From JARRKU01 sp963675565 (GTDB lineage Bacteria > Desulfobacterota > Desulfobacteria > Desulfobacterales > Desulfosarcinaceae): a stretch of 64,000 bases of DNA. Each line of letters opens with the position of its first letter. Position 1 is the first letter of the stretch. The notes beneath the pieces were generated by a model, which was not told the DNA's origin, did no database searches, and saw nothing but the letters and a program-made list of their open reading frames with translations. This document shows positions 16,629 to 23,419 of the stretch, piece by piece. Made by a program: the position numbers and the translations under genes. The stretch is from NCBI GenBank assembly GCA_963675565.2, contig CAXXYD010000004.1, positions 2,542,001 to 2,606,000 on the forward strand, read 5' to 3'.

Positions 16629-17747
16629 TTAGACAGGTTTCTTCAGTGTAAAGCTGCCGTCCTTGTGGACCGTCATTTCGGCATCCAGGTAGTAGACATT
16701 TTTTAATTCCGGCCGCAGGTCCTGAACCATGTAGAATGACTCGCCGCTGCGTGCGCCTGTACCGCAAATAAAAACAATGGGGCGGTCCGTGGGAAGGCTC
16801 TTGATTTTATCTTCCAGCGCATCAACGGGAATGTTGACAGCTGTTTTCAGGCTGCCGGTCTGGAATTCATCGGCATCGCGTACATCGATAATATACAGGC
16901 TTTCCGGGTTTTGCGCCAAAATTTTTTTAAAGGCGTCGATATCGATGCTGCCCTCTTCCGGGCCGGTTTTCACCTGGACAGGGGCTGCCATGGCGGTTTC
17001 CGCCAGCTTTTTCCACGCCGGGTAGCCGGCGGCAAAGACTTTGACATGGGAATAGCCCATGGCCATGGCTTTGGCGGCCGATTTGTGGCTCAGCTTGCAC
17101 TTGAACCCGCCACAGTAAAAAACCAGCAATTTGCTTTTGTCCCGGGGCAATTGATCCTGCAATGTCTCGAACTGGCTGTCCGGAATGGATATGGCCGTGG
17201 GAATATGGCCTTTGTCATACTTTGCCCGTCTGGGGCGTGAGTCGATGACCACCATATCGGCACCGGCATCGATCTGCTGTTTCATCCACGCTTCGGACAC
17301 CGATGCGTAATTGCCCGCCACCGACATCCAGCCGGGGAACCCGGCTTCAAACACCTTCACATTGCTGTAGCCCATGGCTTCGGCTTTGGCGGCCGATTTG
17401 TGGCTCAATTTACAGGCGGGTCCGCCGCAGTAATAAATCAGCAATGCCCCCTTGTCGGCCGGAAGCATGCCGGCCATTTTGTCGAACTGGCTGTCCGGAA
17501 TACTGACCGCCATGGGGATATGGCCCTTGTCGTATTTGGCACGCCTGGGGCGGGCATCGATGATCATAACATTATCGGCCATGGGCACTTTGGCATACTG
17601 CTGGACGAAAGCCACGTCCACAATGTCGTGAAAGCGCCAGTCGAGGACCTTTGCTTCGGGCGCCGTTGCCGCGGTCGAACAGCCCGAAACGACGGCCGCC
17701 AGAATCATGGCGATAACGACATAAGAGAAACAACGCTTGGATTTCAT
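16629..17747 (-). CDS. Lipoprotein with three rhodanese domains
   Basis: Encodes 372 residues. The signal ends in a lipobox (AAVVSGC). Three rhodanese-like domains follow at about residues 40-140, 155-250 and 270-365. The first two are near duplicates: both contain RPRRAKYDKGHIP and end in a catalytic-type loop, YYCGGPACKLSHKSAAKA or FYCGGFKCKLSHKSAAKA, with two cysteines in the loop. The third is of ordinary type, with FICGTGARSGES. Rhodaneses carry sulfane sulfur on cysteine; here the protein should face the periplasm on a lipid anchor. ATG 17747 follows GGAGG by four bases; the frame upstream to 17801 overlaps the previous gene. It lies between the cytochrome-like gene and the octahaem cytochrome in unit B. 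Confidence 0.9.
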   Translation of the reverse strand: MKSKRCFSYVVIAMILAAVVSGCSTAATAPEAKVLDWRFHDIVDVAFVQQYAKVPMADNVMIIDARPRRAKYDKGHIPMAVSIPDSQFDKMAGMLPADKGALLIYYCGGPACKLSHKSAAKAEAMGYSNVKVFEAGFPGWMSVAGNYASVSEAWMKQQIDAGADMVVIDSRPRRAKYDKGHIPTAISIPDSQFETLQDQLPRDKSKLLVFYCGGFKCKLSHKSAAKAMAMGYSHVKVFAAGYPAWKKLAETAMAAPVQVKTGPEEGSIDIDAFKKILAQNPESLYIIDVRDADEFQTGSLKTAVNIPVDALEDKIKSLPTDRPIVFICGTGARSGESFYMVQDLRPELKNVYYLDAEMTVHKDGSFTLKKPV

Positions 17748-17791
17748 GGTACCTCCAACGGGAATGGCGTTTATTGCGAGCCTGTTTTGAT

Positions 17792-18136
17792 CTATTTGCA
17801 TTTTGCCGGCGTGGGCGAGTCTGCGGCATGGTCATGCAGGTAGGCATAGATGTCGCTGAGTTCGGCTTCCCCCAGTTTGGACCACTCCTGCTGGCATCCG
17901 AACTGCTCGAAATCCTCTTTCTCGAAAACGCGGGTCCACTGTGCCTGGGTTTTCATGTCGGGGCTGATGGGCGGCTTTTTGGACTGCACTTCGCCGCGCT
18001 CGAAACAGGCGCTGAAGACTTTGCGGTAGGTGTATTTGCCTTTGCGTTTATTGCCGGCTTCCAGGGCCATGGCCGACCCGATAAAGCTTAAGGTCAACAG
18101 CAGGGCCAGCGTGCCAATCATGGTTCTTTTCAACAT
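17792..18136 (-). CDS. Exported cytochrome c-like protein lacking the haem motif
   Basis: Encodes 114 residues with a signal peptide (MLKRTMIGTLALLLTLSFIGSAMA). The body resembles a small class I cytochrome c of Desulfobacterota: a GKRKGKY-like N-terminal helix, a late helix ELSDIYAYLHDHAADSP and a PAKCK end. However, the place where CxxCH is expected reads VFSACFERG, so no haem can be attached in the usual way. Three cysteines remain (SACF, FGCQQ, AKCK). I infer a haem-free descendant, perhaps a sulfur carrier or a partner of the rhodanese lipoprotein. AAAGGAG lies eight bases upstream of ATG 18136. It is the first gene of unit B behind the sigma-54 promoter at 18230-18245. Confidence 0.7.
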   Translation of the reverse strand: MLKRTMIGTLALLLTLSFIGSAMALEAGNKRKGKYTYRKVFSACFERGEVQSKKPPISPDMKTQAQWTRVFEKEDFEQFGCQQEWSKLGEAELSDIYAYLHDHAADSPTPAKCK

Positions 18137-18229
18137 GGTTCAAACTCCTTTGATGATAATGGATTGATATGAAGGGTTCACAATGGGCCGAGAGTAGGAC
18201 CATTCGTGAATTTTTTTATTTTGAAAGTT

Positions 18230-18245
18230 TGCAACCCACATGCCA
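18230..18245 (-). promoter_or_regulatory. Sigma-54 (-24/-12) promoter of unit B
   Basis: Minus strand reads TGGCAT-GTGGG-TTGCA, with the invariant GG and GC in the correct spacing for RpoN-dependent promoters. It lies 94 bases upstream of the cytochrome-like gene start and heads the leftward unit B. Confidence 0.75.
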
Positions 18246-18322
18246 ATGTGGAGCACATCGGCAGGGGCCCTTATAACAATCTTATTTCATAGGTTTTTTT
18301 TGCATTGTCCCCTGTCCTGGGA

Positions 18323-18348
18323 TGTTAACCGCCTGTTAATGGTTAACA
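18323..18348. promoter_or_regulatory. Upstream activator site of unit B
   Basis: TGTTAACC (18323-18330) and GGTTAACA (18341-18348) form a perfect inverted repeat with a 10-base spacer, 78 bases upstream of the sigma-54 promoter. The same 8-base arms occur near the PAS-sigma-54 activator gene. Confidence 0.7.
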
Positions 18349-18394
18349 CATGTCACGATTCGGCATTTACAGGTGTAACCTTCCCTCTGGCCGG

Positions 18395-18697
18395 TTATAA
18401 GACCAGGTGTCGATCGCATTGCGCAATGAGCCGCGCCATCTGATCCGGCGGGGTGAGCCATTGGGAATATTCGATGCGGTGGTCTTTATCCGTCAAAAAG
18501 GATGATGCACTTTCGGTGCAGATGGTGATGGCGGCCCGGCGGGCCAGTTGCCTGAAACCGGGCTCGCGGATTAAACGAACCCCCGGCCCGGCCAAGTGGA
18601 TGCGGACTTGCAGTTTTTTGGCGTTGGCGGTTTGCGCCAGAGACCACACCTGTTCGGGGCAGCGGTCCGTGGTGATGATCAAGGCTAATGTTTTCAT
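18395..18697 (-). CDS. Small DsrE-like protein
   Basis: Encodes 100 residues, MKTLALIITTDRCPEQVWSL at the N-terminus. The start (beta strand, a TDRCP turn, then a helix), a middle GPGVRLIREPGF, and a cysteine in AITICTESASS resemble DsrE/TusD-like sulfur-relay proteins, where a cysteine at about residue 70 carries sulfur. Assignment rests on length and pattern rather than a clear signature. ATG 18697 was chosen because the upstream extension to 18721 overlaps the preceding gene. It ends just before the activator site of unit B and is the last gene of unit A. Confidence 0.5.
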   Translation of the reverse strand: MKTLALIITTDRCPEQVWSLAQTANAKKLQVRIHLAGPGVRLIREPGFRQLARRAAITICTESASSFLTDKDHRIEYSQWLTPPDQMARLIAQCDRHLVL

Positions 18698-18714
18698 ACT
18701 GTGAAATCCTGGCA

Positions 18715-18903
18715 TTACCACCAGCAGACGGTTTTGTCGTGGGCCATGATATCGTCCACCACACGGTTCCAGTCCACCGGGATGTGGGCCACGTCATCCG
18801 GATAGAGGCTGACCACGGTTGCACCTTGGCTTCCGCTGATGGATGCAATCAAGGCCATGATGGTTTCATCCGGCTCACTGCGCAGCAGGTGTAGTATTTT
18901 CAA
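18715..18903 (-). CDS. Small DsrH/TusB-like protein
   Basis: Encodes 62 residues: MKILHLLRSEPDETIMALI at the N-terminus and KTVCWW at the C-terminus. The first strand, the following helix and a cysteine near the end recall DsrH/TusB, the smallest subunit of the DsrEFH sulfur relay complex, although it is shorter than usual (about 95). It lies 17 bases before the DsrE-like gene and downstream of the DUF3373 barrel gene. No DsrF-like partner is visible. Confidence 0.45.
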   Translation of the reverse strand: MKILHLLRSEPDETIMALIASISGSQGATVVSLYPDDVAHIPVDWNRVVDDIMAHDKTVCWW

Positions 18904-18928
18904 GATGCCCCTTTTGCTGCTTGGGTTT

Positions 18929-18970
18929 CGGCCATTGCCTTTCCCCCCCGGGGTGGAACGGCAATGGCCG
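18929..18970. other. Hairpin between the DUF3373 gene and the DsrH-like gene
   Basis: CGGCCATTGCC (18929-18939) and its perfect complement (18960-18970) enclose a 20-base loop just after the DUF3373 stop. No T tract follows on the minus strand, so it may limit rather than end transcription into the two small genes, or protect the upstream message. Confidence 0.5.
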
Positions 18971-18984
18971 GGAGAACGGCGTCG

Positions 18985-20748
18985 CTAGAACCTCAAGGTG
19001 GCCGACAGGTAGCCGACCCACACCGTATCGATGACGGCATTGAGCGCATCCAGAGAGGTCAGGTCGGATATTTTGACCGGAGCGCCCATGGGGTTGCCGC
19101 TGCCGGTATACTCGTAGTCATAGTATTGGCCGCCAAGGGTGACGAAAAAGTTGTTCGAAAAAATATTCTGGTGCCAATAGACTTCCCACACCTGGCCGCG
19201 GACGGCCAGCTTGCTGGCCACGAGGGAATCTTCGGCACCGGTGAAGTTGAACCAGTACTGGGATCCCCAGTTGTACTCGATGCCCAGCCGCGCATCCCAC
19301 GGCAGGTTGAAGATCACGCCGGCGTAGATGCTATAGCCGTCCTGGGATTCCAGTTCGCCGTTGGAACTGAGCAGCCCCTGGCCCATGAGTTCATAGAACG
19401 GGTTGCTGGAGATTTTGGACGGCGAGGTGTGGGACCATGAGCCGGACAGAAACAGGTCGATGTCGGCGCCCATTTCAGCCAGGTTGGTGCGCACCAGAAG
19501 GGAGGCGGCATCCCAGTCGCCGATATTGGTCATGGGCTCAATGCGGCTCACATATCCGCCGGTATTGGCTTCGAAATGGTATTCATCCACGCCATCCTGG
19601 CCCGGGTTGCCTGCGGCGTCCAGCTGATCGGACCGGCTGACGATAAAAGGCATCACCGTCAGCCCGGTAAATCCGTCGGTGATGTCCGATGCGTGGGCAT
19701 AGGTCAGGCTGACGCTGGTTTCATCATTGTCGAACAAATCGGCGATAAAGCCGTACAGGTGGACATCATCCACTGAGGGGCGGCTGCTGCTCAGCGAAGA
19801 ACTGTTGCCCCAGTCCCCTTCGAAACCGACACCGTAACACAGCTTGAACGCCGCACCCGGGATGCCGGTGACATCTTCGAGTCCAAAAGACAGCGATGCG
19901 CCGTCAAACTGCCAGTTGATGATGGACGTCAGCGGTGAACCGCCCTCCAGGCTGTTGTTGCGGTACTCTTCGGGGGGGCCTTCGGTGGAAGGGCGCCTTC
20001 CCAGGGAGAGGTTCATGGGGACATTGCCCAGATCCTTTTTATAATTGAAATAGGCCCGCTCCATGTGTATGGTGTCGCCGTGGGGCAGGCTGGAGGTGTT
20101 GCCGTCCAGGGTTACATCGCCCAGGCTGCCCTGGTTGAATTTGACCCCTGTGCTGTCGCCAAAGACCTTGTAGGCCGCCAGGCGCCCGCCGAAAGTCAGC
20201 TGGGGGTTGATGGTGGCCTTCATTTCCAGGCGCAGGCGGTTGGTATAAATAACGTCATTGTCCGCGTCGACCTTTTCCGCAGGCGGCGCCCCGCCGCTGG
20301 CAAAGCCCTCCATAACGGGTCCGACAAACGTTTGGGGAATTCCGTTGAATCCGCCGCTCATGGGATCAAGGGGGTTGAAATTCTGAAAAAACATATTGGT
20401 CAATGATGCGGGAGCCACCCGAATGTCGTCATAGTGCAGGCTTTCCGCCTTGGTGCGCAGTTCCACCCCGAAAGAGAGCTTGTCCGTTGCCGTATGCAAC
20501 TCGGCTTTGTTCAGGCGCTCCTCGATCTCTTTGGTCTCTTCGGCCTGCTCGGTGCCACGGGATTCCACCTCCTCCAGTTTTTTCTGCAGAGCCTCCATCT
20601 GCTGCTTCATCATTTCCAACTGATTCCGCAGAGCGGTCGTCTCTTCGGTTGCCAGCGCAGCCATAGGCACGGCCAAGAGTAGCGCGACGGCAATCGCGAT
20701 ACACTTCACCGGCCTGGTTGCTGCTGTGCTGCTCCTCCAGCGTGCCAT
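18985..20748 (-). CDS. DUF3373 family outer-membrane beta-barrel protein
   Basis: Encodes 587 residues. A signal peptide (CIAIAVALLLAVPMAALA) is followed by a coiled coil (LRNQLEMMKQQMEALQKKLEE, residues 40-75) and a long body of alternating amphipathic strands rich in Tyr, Trp and Gly. It ends in YLSATLRF, with the terminal phenylalanine of outer-membrane barrels. The layout matches the DUF3373 family, porin-like proteins of sulfur-metabolising and metal-reducing bacteria whose cargo is unknown. AAAGGAGG precedes the ATG. It heads the leftward unit A and has its own sigma-54 promoter and activator site. Confidence 0.85.
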   Translation of the reverse strand: MARWRSSTAATRPVKCIAIAVALLLAVPMAALATEETTALRNQLEMMKQQMEALQKKLEEVESRGTEQAEETKEIEERLNKAELHTATDKLSFGVELRTKAESLHYDDIRVAPASLTNMFFQNFNPLDPMSGGFNGIPQTFVGPVMEGFASGGAPPAEKVDADNDVIYTNRLRLEMKATINPQLTFGGRLAAYKVFGDSTGVKFNQGSLGDVTLDGNTSSLPHGDTIHMERAYFNYKKDLGNVPMNLSLGRRPSTEGPPEEYRNNSLEGGSPLTSIINWQFDGASLSFGLEDVTGIPGAAFKLCYGVGFEGDWGNSSSLSSSRPSVDDVHLYGFIADLFDNDETSVSLTYAHASDITDGFTGLTVMPFIVSRSDQLDAAGNPGQDGVDEYHFEANTGGYVSRIEPMTNIGDWDAASLLVRTNLAEMGADIDLFLSGSWSHTSPSKISSNPFYELMGQGLLSSNGELESQDGYSIYAGVIFNLPWDARLGIEYNWGSQYWFNFTGAEDSLVASKLAVRGQVWEVYWHQNIFSNNFFVTLGGQYYDYEYTGSGNPMGAPVKISDLTSLDALNAVIDTVWVGYLSATLRF

Positions 20749-20861
20749 ACTGCCTCCTTTGTCGGGGAAAAGACCCCCTCCCTATGTTGATAAATGGTTT
20801 CTTTCAGCCAAGAGCGTTGCGCCATTCCCCTTGAATGCGCACCGCTGTCCCAAAAGGCTTG

Positions 20862-20877
20862 AGCAATGGCTGTGCCA
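20862..20877 (-). promoter_or_regulatory. Sigma-54 (-24/-12) promoter of unit A
   Basis: Minus strand reads TGGCAC-AGCCA-TTGCT, an almost ideal RpoN promoter. It lies 114 bases upstream of the DUF3373 start, in the spacer divergent from the sigma-54 activator gene. Confidence 0.85.
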
Positions 20878-20962
20878 GAAAGGTGAAAAATAATTAACTA
20901 TTTGAATTTAATAGTAATAAAATTTTTTTACAGGCACTTGCCAGGATGGCCGGCGGTTGTTA

Positions 20963-20993
20963 TGTTAACTGGTGTTAACCGTATGGGTTAACA
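20963..20993. promoter_or_regulatory. Upstream activator site of unit A
   Basis: Three copies of the half-site occur: TGTTAACT (20963-20970), TGTTAACC (20973-20980) and GGTTAACA (20986-20993). The last two form a perfect inverted repeat with a 5-base spacer. The cluster is 86 bases upstream of the unit A promoter and directly in front of the activator gene (start 21015), so it may also mediate autoregulation. Confidence 0.75.
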
Positions 20994-21014
20994 GTCTGGT
21001 CGCCGGGAGGTGCC

Positions 21015-22382
21015 GTGGATTTATCTCAAAACTGGAAAACCATTGTGGACACGCTTCAGGATGGTGTTATCGTGGTGGATCCCAGGGGAAGAATTGTCGC
21101 CGTAAACCCGGCGGCCGAAAAGCTCACCGGGTATATTGCCGATGAGTTGGTGGGCCAGTCTTGTCGTATTTTGGACTGCACCGGCTGTAAAATCATCGGC
21201 AAGGGGGCGGGCAAGCAATGGTGCGGTCTCTATGTGCGCGGCGGCGTTCGTGCCAAGAAATGTACCATCACCAACAAGGAGCACCGCACTGTAACCATCG
21301 TCAAAAACGCCTCCATCCTTCGAAACAAGGGGGGTCAAATCATCGGCGCGGTGGAAACCCTCAAGGATATGTCCGAAGTCGTCCGTCAGGAGCAGGAGAT
21401 TCTGTCCCTGCGCAGGACGTTTCACCTGGATGATGGGTACCACGGGATTCTGGGCCAGGCGCCCGCCATGCAGGCCCTGTACGAGATGATTGAAAACGTG
21501 GCCATGACCGAAGCGCCGGTGTTTATCGACGGAGAAAGCGGTACCGGCAAGGAACTGGTGGCGCACGCCATCCACACCGTGAGTCCGCGCCGTGACAAGC
21601 CGTTCATCAAGGTCAACTGCGCCGCGCTCAATGAAAACCTTCTGGAAAGCGAGCTGTTCGGCCACGCCAAAGGCGCCTATACCGGCGCCGATCGGGCACG
21701 TATCGGCCGTTTCGAGGCGGCCCACGGCGGCACCATCTTTCTGGATGAGATCGGCGATATCCCCATGGCCACCCAGGTCAAGCTGCTGCGGGTGCTGGAA
21801 GAAAAAGAAATTGAGCGGGTGGGGGAGCACACGCCGGTAAAAGTGGATGTGCGCATCGTTTCCGCTTCCAACCGCAACCTCGAAAAACTGATTGATCAGG
21901 GGGCCTTTCGCGAAGACTTGTATTTCCGGATCAATGTGTTTCCTCTGACCTGTCCGGCACTGCGGGACCGGTCGGAAGACATCCCTATGATTGTGCAGCA
22001 TTTCATCAAGGGCAATGCGGCCAAATCGGGGAAAAAAATAGTGGGCCTGACCCCCGAGGCCATGGAATTGCTGGCCCGCTATCACTGGCCCGGCAATGTG
22101 CGTGAACTGCGCAATGCCATCGAATATGCTTTTGTGTTGTGTCCCAGCGGGGGGATTGGCAAACAACATTTACCCCCCAAGGTGGTTGGCGGTGATATGG
22201 GTTGTCTGCCTCCGGTGGATGATGCCCGGGGGGCCGATGCGGAAAAGGAGGCTTTGATACGGGTTCTGCGCCAGACCGGCGGGAATCAGTCTGAAGCCGG
22301 TCGGATCCTGGGTGTCAGCCGGGTGACCATATGGAAGCGGATCAAACGGCTGGGGATCGATGTCAAGCGGGAAATCCGGTGA
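21015..22382 (+). CDS. PAS domain sigma-54-dependent transcriptional activator
   Basis: Encodes 455 residues. An N-terminal PAS domain (residues 6-115) contains a cysteine-rich insert: CRILDCTGCKIIGKG, then QWCGLY and AKKC, which could bind an iron-sulfur or other metal centre or act as a thiol sensor. The AAA+ domain follows: Walker A GESGTGKE at residues 173-180, the sigma-54 contact loop GAYTGA at 220-225, and LDEIGD. The C-terminus is a Fis-type helix-turn-helix (NQSEAGRILGVSRVTIWKRIKRL). The start is GTG 21015 with GGGAGG four bases upstream. It is probably the activator of the two sigma-54 units to its left. Confidence 0.93.
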   Translation: MDLSQNWKTIVDTLQDGVIVVDPRGRIVAVNPAAEKLTGYIADELVGQSCRILDCTGCKIIGKGAGKQWCGLYVRGGVRAKKCTITNKEHRTVTIVKNASILRNKGGQIIGAVETLKDMSEVVRQEQEILSLRRTFHLDDGYHGILGQAPAMQALYEMIENVAMTEAPVFIDGESGTGKELVAHAIHTVSPRRDKPFIKVNCAALNENLLESELFGHAKGAYTGADRARIGRFEAAHGGTIFLDEIGDIPMATQVKLLRVLEEKEIERVGEHTPVKVDVRIVSASNRNLEKLIDQGAFREDLYFRINVFPLTCPALRDRSEDIPMIVQHFIKGNAAKSGKKIVGLTPEAMELLARYHWPGNVRELRNAIEYAFVLCPSGGIGKQHLPPKVVGGDMGCLPPVDDARGADAEKEALIRVLRQTGGNQSEAGRILGVSRVTIWKRIKRLGIDVKREIR

Positions 22383-22384
22383 TT

Positions 22385-23287
22385 TCAACCGGCCTGCCGG
22401 GCATATTTGGCGGCGCTTAAACCGGCCACACAGCCTTCGCCCACCGCTTTGGCCATCTGCCAGGGCGGCCCGCACACATCGCCGGCGGCATAGATGCCGG
22501 CAACGCTGGTGGCCTGCTTTTTGTCCGCTGCGATGTACTTCATATCATCGTCCAGCCGGATACCCAAAGCGGTGGCCAGTTCCATGATTCCCTTGGCACC
22601 CTGTTCGATAAACACGCCGGAGACCGCCAGGCGTTGTCCGCTTTTCAATACCACTGATTCCACGGCCTTATCACCTTCGATGGCGACGACTTCGGTTTCC
22701 TGGTGGATATGAACGGCGCTGTTCAGCAGTCTGGCCCTTAGATCCGCTGCCACATCCAGACGGCCGCAGACTAGATGCACTGTGCGGGCGATCTCCGTGA
22801 GGGTCAAAGCGCCGTCCACTGCCGCACTCTCGCCGCCGACAACGGCGACATCCTGGTTGCGGTAAAAGTTGCCGTCACAGTCCACGCAATAAGAGACGCC
22901 TTTTCCCATCAACGCCTTTTCCCCTTCCACACCCAGTTGATGGCGCCGGGTGCCGGTGGCAATGATCAGCGCCCGGGTTTCGATGGTATCGCCGTTTTCC
23001 AGCTCGATTTGAAACCTGTCCTGCACCGGCGCGATATGAAGGACATCCTGGTCCGCGAACTGCGCACCGAAATTGGTCGCCTGCTGGCGGCCGGAGGCGA
23101 TCATCTCTTCTCCGGAAAGCTTGAAGATACAGCAGAAGTTTTCAATATGGGCGTTGAACAGGCTGCTTTTGGTCTCTTTGCCCAGTACCAGGACCGCCAC
23201 CTTTCGGCGTGCGGCGTGAATGGCGGCCTGCAGGCCCGCAGGACCGGTGCCCAATATGACGACGTCAAAGTTTCGAGGTGATGCCAT
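22385..23287 (-). CDS. Thioredoxin reductase-like flavoprotein
   Basis: Encodes 300 residues. The FAD site is GTGPAGLQAAI near the N-terminus; a redox pair CVDCDG lies at the usual thioredoxin-reductase position; an NAD(P) site VVGGESAAVDGA follows; the C-terminal FAD motif is GIYAAGDVCG. This is the low-molecular-weight thioredoxin reductase layout, but the CxxC has Val-Asp between the cysteines instead of Ala-Thr, so partner specificity may differ. ATG 23287 has AAAGGA seven bases upstream; ATG 23293 is too close to it. Convergent with the sigma-54 activator, with two bases between the stops. Confidence 0.85.
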   Translation of the reverse strand: MASPRNFDVVILGTGPAGLQAAIHAARRKVAVLVLGKETKSSLFNAHIENFCCIFKLSGEEMIASGRQQATNFGAQFADQDVLHIAPVQDRFQIELENGDTIETRALIIATGTRRHQLGVEGEKALMGKGVSYCVDCDGNFYRNQDVAVVGGESAAVDGALTLTEIARTVHLVCGRLDVAADLRARLLNSAVHIHQETEVVAIEGDKAVESVVLKSGQRLAVSGVFIEQGAKGIMELATALGIRLDDDMKYIAADKKQATSVAGIYAAGDVCGPPWQMAKAVGEGCVAGLSAAKYARQAG

Positions 23288-23360
23288 GACCATTTCCTTT
23301 TACAATTGCTGCAATATACGCAGATAGTCCTTAATCTGATCATCAATGCCAAAAAATCAA

Positions 23361-23397
23361 GAAAAAACCCCCCTCCGGAAGGGGAACCGGAGAAGGG
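23361..23397 (-). terminator. Rho-independent terminator of the haoCA-like unit
   Basis: On the minus strand CCCTTCTCCGG pairs (two G-T wobbles) with CCGGAGGGGGG around an 8-base loop and is followed by six T (23367 down to 23362). It lies 22 bases past the stop of the octahaem cytochrome gene. Confidence 0.8.
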
Positions 23398-23419
23398 CTG
23401 CGGATTTAAAACCGGACGG

